A stretch of DNA of 64,000 bases from Robiginitalea aestuariiviva (GCF_029537735.1 NZ_JARPUQ010000001.1:51368-115367); one strand, 5' to 3'; shown: positions 1 to 8,623, counted from the stretch's first letter. The notes: generated by a model from the sequence alone, not told the origin. A program made the numbers and translations.

Positions 1-181
1 CATGGCGGGCGGGCGGGAACTGGCCCGCCTGGAAGGGATCATCCCCGCCATCGAATCTTCCCACGCCTTTGCCGTACTGGAAATGGGGGCCGTGCCCCCG
101 GACAGCCTGGTGGTGATCAACCTCTCCGGGCGGGGGGACAAAGACCTGCAAACCTATATCGATTACTTTGATTTAACCTGA
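1..181 (+). CDS. trpB: Tryptophan synthase beta subunit, C-terminal end (partial)
   Basis: Only the last 59 codons are in the window; the gene begins to the left. The reading frame is open from base 2 to the TGA at 179-181. It carries [13 protein letters not shown] and NLSGRGDKD, the C-terminal signatures of TrpB, the pyridoxal-phosphate subunit that joins indole to serine. NLSGRGDKD is the conserved tail segment of the enzyme. The next gene, trpA, starts 4 bp after the stop, so the two subunits of the complex are translated from one message, as is usual in trp operons. No terminator lies between them. The identification is firm although short. Confidence 0.93.
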   Translation, partial: MAGGRELARLEGIIPAIESSHAFAVLEMGAVPPDSLVVINLSGRGDKDLQTYIDYFDLT

Positions 182-185
182 AGCC

Positions 186-968
186 ATGGCTGAAACCCAA
201 TCCCAAAACCGCATACACCAGGCCCTGGAAAAACCCGGGAAACTGCTCTCCATCTATTACACTGCCGGCTTCCCCAACCTGGAGGACACCGTACCCATTT
301 TGGAGGAATTACAGGCGGCCGGGGCCGATATGGTGGAAATCGGGCTGCCATTTAGCGACCCCCTGGCCGATGGCCCCACCATTCAGGAAAGCTCCACCCG
401 GGCCCTGCGTAACGGCATGCATACGGAACTCCTTTTTGAACAGCTGAAAGATGTCCGCAAAACCGTAGACCTCCCCCTGATCCTGATGGGGTATTTTAAC
501 CCCGTGCTGCAATACGGGGTAGAGGCCTTCTGCCGCAAATGCAAGGAAGTGGGGATAGACGGGCTTATCCTGCCAGACCTGCCCCTGGAGATCTACCAGC
601 GGGACTACCAGCACCTGATGGCCCCCTACGGCCTAAGCATGGTTTTTCTGATCAGCCCCCAAACCGGGGAGGCGCGCATCCGGCAGATCGATGCGGCTTC
701 GGATAGCTTTATCTACATGGTGAGCTCTGCCAGCACCACCGGGGTCCAGGACCAGTTCGGCCAGGGTCAGGATGCCTATTTTGACCGCATCCATGCTATG
801 GAACTCAAGCACCCTCAGGTGGTGGGCTTCGGGATTTCGGATGCCCAGAGTTTCCAAAAAGCCACCCGCACGGCCAAAGGGGCCATTATCGGGTCCGCCT
901 TTATCCGCCTGCTGGAACGGGAAGGCCTGGGCGGTATCCGCAACTTTATCGAAAACATACGCCCATGA
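186..968 (+). CDS. trpA: Tryptophan synthase alpha subunit
   Basis: 260 aa, the normal length for TrpA. It cleaves indole-3-glycerol phosphate to indole and glyceraldehyde-3-phosphate and passes indole to TrpB through a tunnel in the alpha2-beta2 complex. Family motifs are in order: YYTAGFPN near residue 25, the catalytic-Glu motif MVEIGLPFSDPLADGP near 49-64, LPDLPLE near 130, and VSSASTTG plus VGFGISDA in the C-terminal half of the TIM barrel. The ATG at 186 is 4 bp after the trpB stop and gives the expected N-terminus. The stop overlaps the next start (ATGA, 965-968), suggesting coupled translation with the small membrane protein downstream. Confidence 0.97.
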   Translation: MAETQSQNRIHQALEKPGKLLSIYYTAGFPNLEDTVPILEELQAAGADMVEIGLPFSDPLADGPTIQESSTRALRNGMHTELLFEQLKDVRKTVDLPLILMGYFNPVLQYGVEAFCRKCKEVGIDGLILPDLPLEIYQRDYQHLMAPYGLSMVFLISPQTGEARIRQIDAASDSFIYMVSSASTTGVQDQFGQGQDAYFDRIHAMELKHPQVVGFGISDAQSFQKATRTAKGAIIGSAFIRLLEREGLGGIRNFIENIRP

Positions 969-1192
969 AAGCCTGGCTGGAAGACTGGCGCATCCTGATG
1001 GTCCTCTGCCTCACCCTGGGGATGGCCCCATATTTCCCGGAACCCCACCTGCTGGGCAAACTGCGGTGGCTGGCCGGAGGGGGCCGCGGGATGGAACCTA
1101 TCGATTATTTCGACACCGTGCTGCACGGCTTCCCCTGGATCCTTTTACTGCGACGGCTTGCGCTGGCCGTTTACCGCCGCGTCCGGAAATAA
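965..1192 (+). CDS. Small membrane protein coupled to trpA
   Basis: 75 aa with no domain I can name. A hydrophobic stretch at residues 9-23 (RILMVLCLTLGMAPYF) and a second around HGFPWILLLRRLAL (54-67) suggest one or two membrane segments; the C-terminus is basic (YRRVRK). Its ATG overlaps the trpA stop by four bases, so it is almost certainly translated as the last gene of the trp operon. The coding frame is kept despite the overlap and base composition matches its neighbours, which argues for a real gene. Function unknown; a role tied to tryptophan synthesis is not implied by position alone. Confidence 0.7.
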   Translation: MKAWLEDWRILMVLCLTLGMAPYFPEPHLLGKLRWLAGGGRGMEPIDYFDTVLHGFPWILLLRRLALAVYRRVRK

Positions 1193-1258
1193 GCCATCCC
1201 GTATTGCCTAGCCCCTGAAAATAGGGTAACTTGAGACGCCGAACCCAAAACCGAATCT

Positions 1259-2773
1259 ATGAGAAGTTTTAGCCTTCTAAGCCTGCTGGTTACAGCCCTG
1301 CTTTCCACTGCTACAACCTGGTCGCAGGAAGATGCCACCCTGAAGGCCCAGGTACGCCACAGTATTGACGAACTCGTCTCCTTTGTGGCTATCCCCAACG
1401 ATGCCCTGAACCATGCAGACATCAACCGGAACCTCACCTGGCTAACCGATAAGTTTACGGCCCGCGGGTTTAACACCTCCATCTTGCCTACCTCGGAGGA
1501 ATCCCTGTTTTTTGCGGCCCTGCCCATGGTGGAAGGGAAGCCCACCCTGCTCATGTACATGCACTTTGACGGGCAGTCTGTAGACCCCGCCCGCTGGTCG
1601 CAACCGGACCCCTATAAAGTGGTTTTAAAAGCCCCGGGGGAAGACGGGCAATGGGAAACGCATCCTTTTTCGGACCTCTCCGAAGACATTCCTTACGACT
1701 GGAGGCTCTTTGGGCGATCTACCTCGGACGACAAAGGGCCCATTGTGATGCTGCTGAACACTATTGACCTGCTCCGGAAAGAAGGCAAGGAACTGGCCTA
1801 TAACCTGAAAGTAATCCTGGACGGGCAGGAAGAACGCAGCAGCCGACCCCTGCCCCAGGCCGTGGTGGATTACCGGGAATTGCTGGAAGCGGATTACCTG
1901 CTGATTGCCGACGGCCCCACCCACTACAGCGGGAAACCCACCCTGGTATACGGCTGCCGGGGCATTACTACCCTGCGCCTGACTACTTATGGCCCTATCC
2001 GGCCCCAACACAGCGGGCATTACGGCAACTACGCCCCCAACCCGGGGCAACAACTGACCCAAATCCTGGCCAGCATGAAAGATACCGAAGGACGGGTACG
2101 GATTGCAGGTTACTACGACGGCATCTCCCTGACACCGGATGAAAAGAATATCCTGAAATCCGTGCCGGACGACGCCGGCCGCATCAATGGCGACCTGCTG
2201 GTGGGACGGCCGGAACAGGTGGGCGCCTTTTACCAGGAAGCCCTGCAGTACCCCTCCCTGAACATCCGCGGGCTCTCATCCGGGTGGACGGGAGACCAGG
2301 CCCGCACTATTGTTCCGGCAACGGCTACGGCCGAACTGGACCTGCGCCTGGTACCGGAATCGGACGGGCACCGGCTCAAAGGCCTGATCAAATCCCATAT
2401 TGAATCTTTGGGCTATACCCTTACCGACAAAGAACCCGATGCCGAAATGCGGATGCAGGATAAGCGCTGGGTACGGGTAGAGGAGAGCGAAGTTACCGAG
2501 CCCTTCCGCACCCCCCTGGACCACCCCTTTGGTAAGCATGTGGTAGATCTGCTTGGAAGCACCTTCGGGGAAGACGTGGTGCAGATCCGCATTGCCGGGG
2601 GCACGGTGCCGATCGCGCCTTTTGTAAACGCCCTGGATATCCCGGCATTTTTACTCCCCCTGGTAAACCCGGACAACAACCAGCACAGCCCGGACGAAAA
2701 CCTGAAACTGGGCCAGATTGCCTATGGCCTGAAGGCCCTGGACGCCATCCTGACTACCCCGCTTGCCCCCTAG
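1259..2773 (+). CDS. M20 family metallopeptidase (secreted dipeptidase)
   Basis: 504 aa. Residues 1-22 form a signal peptide (hydrophobic SLLSLLVTALLSTATTW, then SQ), so the enzyme is exported. The rest is an M20/PepV-ArgE-type di-zinc peptidase: YMHFDGQ near residue 100 gives the first metal His-x-Asp, GRSTSDDKGP near 152 the bridging Asp, DGQEERSS near 188 the general-base Glu and metal Glu pair, and AGGTVPIAPF near 447 the C-terminal metal-site region. A middle dimerisation (lid) domain fits the length. It likely trims peptides for uptake. It converges on ppc, with only 3 bp between the two stops. Specificity cannot be read from sequence. Confidence 0.9.
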   Translation: MRSFSLLSLLVTALLSTATTWSQEDATLKAQVRHSIDELVSFVAIPNDALNHADINRNLTWLTDKFTARGFNTSILPTSEESLFFAALPMVEGKPTLLMYMHFDGQSVDPARWSQPDPYKVVLKAPGEDGQWETHPFSDLSEDIPYDWRLFGRSTSDDKGPIVMLLNTIDLLRKEGKELAYNLKVILDGQEERSSRPLPQAVVDYRELLEADYLLIADGPTHYSGKPTLVYGCRGITTLRLTTYGPIRPQHSGHYGNYAPNPGQQLTQILASMKDTEGRVRIAGYYDGISLTPDEKNILKSVPDDAGRINGDLLVGRPEQVGAFYQEALQYPSLNIRGLSSGWTGDQARTIVPATATAELDLRLVPESDGHRLKGLIKSHIESLGYTLTDKEPDAEMRMQDKRWVRVEESEVTEPFRTPLDHPFGKHVVDLLGSTFGEDVVQIRIAGGTVPIAPFVNALDIPAFLLPLVNPDNNQHSPDENLKLGQIAYGLKALDAILTTPLAP

Positions 2774-2776
2774 GGA

Positions 2777-5323
2777 TCAGGCGGAATTCCGGCTGGCGTT
2801 GATGTTGCCGTACAGGGAACGGGTCACGATCTTTTCGTAGAGCTCCTTGAAGGAACTGTCCTGACCAATCCGCTGCAGGGCGCATTGCTGAATCACCAGC
2901 AACGGCAGGACGATATCTTCCCGGATCTTAACGGATTCACGGGAGACGGTCTCCCCTTCCATCAGCACCTTGGAACTGGAAATCTGCAGCAGCATCCGCT
3001 TGGAGAGCTGATACTCCTCATAAAGGATGTTCCAGAATTCGCTGAATTCCGGGTCGTCGTTCATATAGCGGGTCAGTTCAAAATAGCACTTGGTCAGAGA
3101 CATCATACTGTTGCGCATCAGGGCCTGGAAAAAGGGCACTTCCTTATAGAGTTTCTTCAGGTCCGACAACCGGCCCTGTTCCTTGAGCGCCTTCAGGGCC
3201 GTCCCGATCCCGAAATACCCCGGCACATTCTGCTTGAGCTGGCTCCAGGACCCCACAAAGGAAATAGCCCGCAAGTCGGAGAGTTCCAGTTTGGCCTTGT
3301 TGCCCCGTTTCCCCGGGCGGCTGCCGATATTAGCCTTCTGGTAGTACTTAAGCGTACTGCGGTGCTCCAGGTACGGGATAAACTTCTCGTGTTGCTTCAG
3401 GGCGTCGTATTTGTCAAAACTCAGGTCCGAAAGGGTTTCGATCAGGTCGCGCTGGGCAGGGGTAATGATATTCTCCCGGCCAAAGATGGTATTGGACAAC
3501 CCGGCCGTAAGCAATTGTTCACTGTTGTGGATGAACTGCTCCGGCGTCCCAAAGGTGCTGGTAATGGTCTGCCCCTGTACCGTAAGCTGGATCTCGTGGT
3601 TGGCTATCGCCTTGGTCTGGGCGGCATAGAACCGGTGCGTTTTCCCGCCACCCCTTGCGGGCGGCCCCCCACGACCATCAAAAAAGATCGCCTTGATTTT
3701 GTGTTTGCGGCAGGTTTTCGACAGGGTTTCCTTGGTTTTAAAGATGGACCAGTTGGCCTTCAGGTAGCCTCCGTCCTTGGTGCCGTCTGAAAAGCCGAGC
3801 ATGATGGTCTGTATATCGCGCCGCTGCTGCACATGGGCGCGGTATTGCGGCAAATCAAAAAGGGTATTCATAATAGCTTCGGACTCCTGCATCCCGTTCA
3901 TGGTTTCGAACAGGGGGACGATGTCGAAGGAAATGGCCCCATCCTGCCAGCCACACCAGCGGAACAGCCCGTAAACAAACAACACGGAGAAGATGTCTTC
4001 CGAGTTGCTGATAATGTACCGGTTGCAACCCGCCTCGCCGTTTTTGGCCTGTATATCCGGCAACTGGGTAATATTCTGAAGGGTGTCCTGTACCAGCGGG
4101 TCGTCAAAATCCGAGGCAGTGACGGGCAGGCGTTCCTCCACCAGCAGGCGGATCAGGGCGGCCTCCGAAAGTTCGTCCAGGTTTTCCCGGATTTTCCCGT
4201 GTTTCAGCAATACGGCTTCCACCACCCGCTTATGTACCCGGTGGTCCTGGCGGATGTCCAGGGTGGCAAAATGGGTGCGGAACAGCCGCACCTTGTCAAT
4301 AAAGTGATCCAGCTCCTTCACGAACAACCCGTAATAGGTGTCCACCAGGGTAGCCCTAACTTCCAGCAGGGGTGCCATGATTTCCGAATACGGCAGGTTC
4401 TTTTCCTTGTCGAACATGGCCACATACACCTTGCTTCGCAATTCCTGCAGGGCTTCCTGCACCCCTCGGAAGGAGATGCGTTTGGCCAATTCCTTCAGGT
4501 CGTTGTAATAGCACTTCATCAGGGTGGTGCGCAGTTCGTCCGCCACATCGCGGGTGATATCTGCCCGGACGTAGGGGTTCCCGTCCCGGTCGCCCCCGGG
4601 CCAGAAGCCCAGCTTGATGATGTCCGGGTTGTTGTACTGGTCGTTCCCAATACTGGTTTTGATGTACTGGTAGAGTTCCCCCACCGCCTGGTAATACACA
4701 TGGCGGAGGGTATAGATGATATTTTTAGCCTCGTCCAGGGGGGTGGGTTTCTTGCGGTTGATCAGGGAGGTGAGCCCCAGCTGCTGCAGGGTTACATCGA
4801 TCTCGTCGATTTTGTTTTCCAGGATCAGGGTGCGTAATTCGGTAATGATATCCAGTACCGCAGGGGTATAAAACTGGGTGGGGTGGGCCGTAAGTACAAT
4901 CCGGGCACTGAAGGTGTCCAGCTTTCTGGCCACCTTGTCCCAGCGTTTGTTTTTCTTGGCCAGCTGGAAATAATCCCGGATCGAAAGGGAATCCGTGTGT
5001 TCGTGCAGCTTGGGAAAAGCCGCATCCTCCACACTGTCGTAAAGCACCACCTGCCGCTCTACAAACTGTATGATGTGGAACATCAGGTCGATCTGTTCCC
5101 GTTCCGTAGTGGCTTTGGTAAAATCCCGGAAAAATCCGTCCAGGATTTCCGTGGGGTTTTTACCCTCTTCCAGCCCCTTATGGCATTGCTGGAAGAGCAA
5201 GGGGATATAAATCCCTACGTTTTCCCCTTCCGTATAGGGAAGGTTAAGGAAAAGGCTGTTGTAAACATTGAACTTATTGCGCACCGAGCGCTTGAATTCC
5301 TTGAGGCGTTCCACCTGACTCAT
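2777..5323 (-). CDS. ppc: Phosphoenolpyruvate carboxylase
   Basis: 848 aa, normal length. It fixes bicarbonate on PEP to give oxaloacetate, refilling the TCA cycle. Motifs: TAHPTQ at residues 145-150 with the catalytic His, FWPGGDRDGNPYV near 240, LGFSDGTKDGGY with the substrate-binding Lys, and GRGGPPARGGG near 550, the glycine loop. Two points differ from the textbook enzyme: the loop reads PPARGGG where most enzymes have a GRGG repeat, and the protein ends RNSA rather than the (R/Q)NTG tail that reaches the active site. Both may be a Bacteroidota feature. The gene stands alone on the minus strand. Confidence 0.96.
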   Translation of the reverse strand: MSQVERLKEFKRSVRNKFNVYNSLFLNLPYTEGENVGIYIPLLFQQCHKGLEEGKNPTEILDGFFRDFTKATTEREQIDLMFHIIQFVERQVVLYDSVEDAAFPKLHEHTDSLSIRDYFQLAKKNKRWDKVARKLDTFSARIVLTAHPTQFYTPAVLDIITELRTLILENKIDEIDVTLQQLGLTSLINRKKPTPLDEAKNIIYTLRHVYYQAVGELYQYIKTSIGNDQYNNPDIIKLGFWPGGDRDGNPYVRADITRDVADELRTTLMKCYYNDLKELAKRISFRGVQEALQELRSKVYVAMFDKEKNLPYSEIMAPLLEVRATLVDTYYGLFVKELDHFIDKVRLFRTHFATLDIRQDHRVHKRVVEAVLLKHGKIRENLDELSEAALIRLLVEERLPVTASDFDDPLVQDTLQNITQLPDIQAKNGEAGCNRYIISNSEDIFSVLFVYGLFRWCGWQDGAISFDIVPLFETMNGMQESEAIMNTLFDLPQYRAHVQQRRDIQTIMLGFSDGTKDGGYLKANWSIFKTKETLSKTCRKHKIKAIFFDGRGGPPARGGGKTHRFYAAQTKAIANHEIQLTVQGQTITSTFGTPEQFIHNSEQLLTAGLSNTIFGRENIITPAQRDLIETLSDLSFDKYDALKQHEKFIPYLEHRSTLKYYQKANIGSRPGKRGNKAKLELSDLRAISFVGSWSQLKQNVPGYFGIGTALKALKEQGRLSDLKKLYKEVPFFQALMRNSMMSLTKCYFELTRYMNDDPEFSEFWNILYEEYQLSKRMLLQISSSKVLMEGETVSRESVKIREDIVLPLLVIQQCALQRIGQDSSFKELYEKIVTRSLYGNINASRNSA

Positions 5324-5381
5324 AGTATGCGTTGTTGACTGTTACCCCGGGGTACGGCAAATTGCAGCAGCCCGGCCCATG

Positions 5382-5409
5382 CAAATTACGCCTATCCCGG
5401 AAAAGCCAA
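5382..5409 (-). promoter_or_regulatory. Possible ppc promoter
   Basis: On the minus strand a TTG (5409-5407) is followed after 18 bases by TAATTTG (5388-5382), one base shorter than the flavobacterial -7 consensus TAnnTTTG. It lies about 60 bp before the ppc start. Plausible but imperfect. Confidence 0.35.
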
Positions 5410-5471
5410 AACTTTTGGGAAGGCTCTTTTAACAAAATAGGCCTCACCTGGTAGAAAATCAACAAAAACGG

Positions 5472-6128
5472 CTAAAAAAACCGGCGGTACTGCTCCACGC
5501 GAAAATCCAAGACGGTATATGCAGGGTCATTGGCCTTACGCGCCTTGTACTCCGCAAGGCTGCCCACAGCACGGTTGGCCGAACCCGAAGGCGCCGTCAG
5601 GGATACGGTGCGCAACTGCCGCCCCCCGGGGAGTTCCACCGTATTGATGCGGGGCACCTGGACGGTAACCGGTTGCAGGGTTAAGCCGGCCTGCTTCAAC
5701 AGCTTCCGGAAGAGGTATTCCGGGCCATTTTTGCTGTTGCCCCCGGTAAACAGTAAGGTTTCTACCCTGGGATACTGCGAAAGGAGCCCCAGCAGGTCGC
5801 GCAGTCGGATGTGCTGCATCCCCAGGTCCGAGGCATCGATGCGCTGCCGTTGGGCCTCTGCCACAATATCGCAAATCCCAATACCCCGGCGCCGCAGGAA
5901 AGCCTGGCGTTCGGCCACCGCCTCCGGGGTGGTTTCATAGGTAAGGCCCAGCTGAAAGATGCGGTCCAGGATGGGCCAGAGCTGCCCGTCCCGGCTGCCG
6001 TAACAGAAATCCACATCCCCGGGCCGTAAATGTCCGGTGGTAAATCGCGGCGGGGGCAACGTACCTACAATCCACTTGGTCGCGGTGTCAAAAAGGAAGG
6101 GGGGATACGGGTGGCGGTGGAGAAACAT
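5472..6128 (-). CDS. Uracil-DNA glycosylase superfamily protein
   Basis: 218 aa. The N-terminus has KWIVGTLPPPRF, resembling the GTxPS/P water-activating motif of the uracil-DNA glycosylase superfamily, and FCYGSRDGQLWPIL matches the following helix pattern (YG.....FW) of the mismatch-specific branch. ETLLFTGGNSKNGPEYLFRK near 120-140 fits the central strand and NGK-type loop. VSLTAPSGSANRAVG near 175-190 looks like the C-terminal leucine/DNA-intercalation loop with PSxSxxN. Probable role: removing uracil or a damaged base from DNA; substrate unknown. Stand-alone gene, 148 bp from ppc. The family call is inference from these short motifs. Confidence 0.68.
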   Translation of the reverse strand: MFLHRHPYPPFLFDTATKWIVGTLPPPRFTTGHLRPGDVDFCYGSRDGQLWPILDRIFQLGLTYETTPEAVAERQAFLRRRGIGICDIVAEAQRQRIDASDLGMQHIRLRDLLGLLSQYPRVETLLFTGGNSKNGPEYLFRKLLKQAGLTLQPVTVQVPRINTVELPGGRQLRTVSLTAPSGSANRAVGSLAEYKARKANDPAYTVLDFRVEQYRRFF

Positions 6129-6593
6129 GTGAAAGGATACTGCCCGTAAAAATACAGGATTCGGACCAGGCCGGAAATTCGTCCTGGAGCTTCATACTTC
6201 AGGGGTTTGGCCTTTGTGGCATTTTAGTGGGGACAGGGCGGGGCGGACTCCCCCACCCCCCTGACCAAAATAAGTACGGAACGTGAAAGGGTTTTTCATG
6301 ATTGCCGGCCCCGGGAAAGGGGAAATGCCCCAAAGCCCCGGTGAAAAATACAGTTTGACCCTGCAAAACCCAAGCAGTTAGTCTACAGGTCTACAAGGGG
6401 AAACCACCCCAAAGCCCCGGGTTCAAATTACCGATCCAACCCGCATATAAATTGCAGTCCTTTGCCCAAGGGGAAACCACCCCAAAGCCCCGCTTCGAAT
6501 ATAGCGACCGAATCTGCAATCCCCTGTCCGCCCTTCCCCTTTATTGGGAAGTCATGCCTATTTCGTATCTTAAAGGATCTAATGTTACGAGAT
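6129..6593. other. 465-bp spacer with a threefold direct repeat
   Basis: No convincing gene lies here. The left part is G- and C-run rich. From 6316 to 6493 a 23-25-base element occurs three times with 78- and 74-bp spacing (see repeat entry). A weak -7-like TATTTTTA (minus, 6154-6147) precedes the glycosylase gene. No clear TAnnTTTG is seen before THX. Confidence 0.7.
6316..6493 (+). repeat. Three copies of an AAGGGGAAACCACCCC element
   Basis: Copies at 6316-6340, 6394-6420 and 6468-6493 share AAGGGGAAA-(CCA/TG)-CCCCAAAGCCCCG. Copies 2 and 3 are identical across about 26 bases; copy 1 has TG in place of CCA. Each contains a small inverted repeat, GGGG against CCCC around a short loop. The spacer sequences after copies 2 and 3 also look related (TTCAAATTACCGATCC against TTCGAATATAGCGACC), so the true unit may be a decayed 75-bp tandem repeat. 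The function is unknown. Confidence 0.85.
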
Positions 6594-6722
6594 ATGGGAA
6601 AAGGAGATAAAAAGACCAAACGCGGCAAAATCGCAAACAAGAGTTACGGGGCAAGGCGCCCCAGGAAAATCCGCAAGCGGACACCGATAGAGGAAAAGGT
6701 AGGCGTAAAGGGTAAATCCTGA
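6594..6722 (+). CDS. 30S ribosomal protein THX
   Basis: 42 aa, extremely basic, beginning MGKGDKKTKRGKIANKSYG and followed by ARRPRKIRKR: the typical N-terminal two-thirds of the THX/Thx family, the small peptide that sits in the head of the 30S subunit between 16S rRNA helices and stabilises them. Bacteroidota members carry just this form. The frame is open further upstream, but the ATG at 6594 starts the conserved sequence and is preceded by an A-rich, purine-rich leader. It follows the repeat-bearing spacer and converges on yaaA. Cytoplasmic and ribosome-bound; usually highly expressed. Confidence 0.9.
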   Translation: MGKGDKKTKRGKIANKSYGARRPRKIRKRTPIEEKVGVKGKS

Positions 6723-6731
6723 CCCCCGCCG

Positions 6732-7493
6732 TTACCGAATGAAAACAGGTTCGTTTGCCTTAAGGGTATGTTCCGGGCTAAACTGATAGCCATCCGCATC
6801 AAAGCCCTTCAGGTCTTCTGCACTGGCAGCACCGGATTCAATAATATACCGCACCATGGCGCCCCGCGCTTTTTTGGCGTAAAAACTAATCACCCGAAGT
6901 TTGTCCTTGCTCCAGTCCTTGAAAACCGGCGTAATGACCTCCGCCTTTAGTTTTTTGGCATCCAGGGCGGAGAAATACTCCTTGCTGGCCAGGTTCACCA
7001 GCATCTCCCCCGCCTCCATTTCCGAATTCAGTTTTTTGGTAAGCGTTTCTTTCCAGAAGGCATACAGGTTGGCCTTCCGACCCACTTTGAGAGAGGTTCC
7101 CATTTCCAGGCGGTACGGCTGTATCAAATCCAGCGGGCGCAGCAGGCCATAAAGCCCCGAAAGGATTCGCAACTGCTCCTGCATGCGGTCAAAATGTTTG
7201 GCATCCAGGGAATAGGCATCCAATCCCTGATAAACATCGCCATTAAAGGCAAAAACGGCAGGACGGGCATTTTCCGGCCCGAATGGCAGTGAAAATTCCT
7301 GGTTGCGTTTCCAGTTGAGTTCCGCCAGGTCCGTAGAAATATCCATCAACTCAGACAGGGCCTTGGGCTTCTTGCGGGCCAGCACCTGGTTGAGCTTCTG
7401 GGCAGCTTCCAGAAATTCCGGTTGGGAATATTCCGTAGTGGGAAGGGTACGTTCAAAATCCAGCGACTTGGCCGGGGAAATCACAATCTTCAT
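6732..7493 (-). CDS. yaaA: Peroxide stress protein YaaA (UPF0246 / DUF328)
   Basis: 253 aa, the usual length. It starts MKIVISPAKSLDF, the hallmark N-terminus of YaaA, and has FNGDVYQGLDAYSL near residue 80, RILSGLYGLLRPLDLIQPYRLEMG near 110-130, NLASKEYF near 165 and SFYAKKARGAMVRYI near 200, all family signatures. In Escherichia coli YaaA limits intracellular free iron and protects DNA from hydrogen peroxide; it binds DNA through a helix-hairpin-helix-like fold. The same role is inferred here. Its start has a purine-rich CAGGAG ribosome site 1-6 bases upstream and a perfect -7 element (7520-7513), so it is probably transcribed alone. Confidence 0.94.
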   Translation of the reverse strand: MKIVISPAKSLDFERTLPTTEYSQPEFLEAAQKLNQVLARKKPKALSELMDISTDLAELNWKRNQEFSLPFGPENARPAVFAFNGDVYQGLDAYSLDAKHFDRMQEQLRILSGLYGLLRPLDLIQPYRLEMGTSLKVGRKANLYAFWKETLTKKLNSEMEAGEMLVNLASKEYFSALDAKKLKAEVITPVFKDWSKDKLRVISFYAKKARGAMVRYIIESGAASAEDLKGFDADGYQFSPEHTLKANEPVFIR

Positions 7494-7512
7494 CTCCTGA
7501 GTTTTTGCCTTT

Positions 7513-7520
7513 CAAAAATA
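7513..7520 (-). promoter_or_regulatory. -7 promoter element of yaaA
   Basis: TATTTTTG on the minus strand, a perfect TAnnTTTG, 19 bases before the yaaA ATG. No TTG lies at the expected -33 spacing. Confidence 0.6.
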
Positions 7521-7584
7521 CAACGCTCCCGGGGTTCTGCCCAGCGGGGTCGAAAAGAGTTCCTTATGGTTCTATTGAGCGCCC

Positions 7585-8622
7585 CTATTCTGCGGAAAGG
7601 TGACGGGCATAGCCCCGCCATTTTTCGATACAGGCAGCCATGTCTTGCGGGATGGGCGCCTCAAAAAACAAATGCTCCCCGCTTTCCGGATGCACAAAGC
7701 CCAGGGTCCTTGCATGCAGGGCCTGCCGGGGCAGCAGTTGGAAGGCATTTTCCACAAACTGCTTGTATTTGGTAAAGGTGGTACCCTTCAGGATGCGGTC
7801 GCCCCCGTAACGGGCATCGTTAAACAGGGTATGTCCGATATATTTCATGTGTACCCGGATTTGGTGGGTACGGCCCGTTTCCAGGCGGCAACGGACCAGG
7901 GTCACATACCCCAGGCGCTCCAGCACCTCGTAATGGGTTACGGCCTCCTTGCCCTGATCGGCCTCAGGGAAGACCTGCATCTGCAGGCGGTTCTTGGGGT
8001 TACGGCCAATGTGGCCTTCAATCCGCCCGGCATCGTCTGCCACATTGCCCCAGACCAGGGCCACGTATTCGCGTTGGGTGGTTTTGTCGAAAAATTGCTG
8101 GGCCAGGTGAGCCATGGCATGGTCGGTCTTGGCAATGACCAGCAGCCCGGAGGTATCCTTATCGATACGGTGAACCAATCCGGGACGGTTACTGGAATTC
8201 ATGGGCATATCCCCAAGGTGGTGGGCCAGGGCATTGACCAGGGTCCCGGAGTAGTTGCCGTGGCCCGGGTGCACCACCATCCCGGCCGCTTTGTTGACCA
8301 CTAAAAGAGAGGCGTCCTCGTAAATAATATCCAGGGGGATGGGTTCCGGGGTGAGCAGGTACTCGTATGGCGGGTGTTCAAACAGGACCCGGACCGTATC
8401 TCCGGCCTTAACCCGGTAGTTCTGTTTAACCGTCTGCTCGTTTACCCGGATATTGCCTGCCTTGGCCGCCTGCTGGATCTTGTTACGCGTGGCATTGCGG
8501 ATCAGGTTCATCAGGAATTTATCCACCCGCAAAGGGTCCTGCCCCCCGCCGGCGGTAAAGCTGTAATGCTCAAAAAGTTCTTCGGAGTCGGATTCTTCGG
8601 GTTCCGCGTCAAATGCCGCCAT
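7585..8622 (-). CDS. rluD: RluA-family 23S rRNA pseudouridine synthase (RluD type)
   Basis: 345 aa. An N-terminal S4 RNA-binding domain (about residues 28-95, with RVDKFLMNLIRNATRNKIQQ and VNEQTVKQNYRVKAGD) is followed by the catalytic domain with HRIDKDTSGLLVIAK near 150, which holds the catalytic Asp (the family motif is HRLDxxTSG). TGRTHQIRVH near 245 is the second conserved motif. The layout is that of RluD, which makes pseudouridines in helix 69 of 23S rRNA; RluC has the same layout, so the exact sites are inferred. The start is 1 bp after the stop of the PASTA gene, so both are in one minus-strand operon. Confidence 0.92.
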   Translation of the reverse strand: MAAFDAEPEESDSEELFEHYSFTAGGGQDPLRVDKFLMNLIRNATRNKIQQAAKAGNIRVNEQTVKQNYRVKAGDTVRVLFEHPPYEYLLTPEPIPLDIIYEDASLLVVNKAAGMVVHPGHGNYSGTLVNALAHHLGDMPMNSSNRPGLVHRIDKDTSGLLVIAKTDHAMAHLAQQFFDKTTQREYVALVWGNVADDAGRIEGHIGRNPKNRLQMQVFPEADQGKEAVTHYEVLERLGYVTLVRCRLETGRTHQIRVHMKYIGHTLFNDARYGGDRILKGTTFTKYKQFVENAFQLLPRQALHARTLGFVHPESGEHLFFEAPIPQDMAACIEKWRGYARHLSAE

Positions 8623-8623
8623 G

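Noticed and set aside
4883..5338. Long open frames antisense to ppc (also 3833-4837) on the plus strand
   Set aside because: They mirror the codon pattern of the real gene and have no recognisable motifs; a GC-rich genome yields many such shadows.
6411..6510. GGTTCAAATT and CTTCGAAT strings that look like tRNA T-loops
   Set aside because: The flanking bases do not form a T-stem, and no acceptor, D or anticodon stem fits around them.
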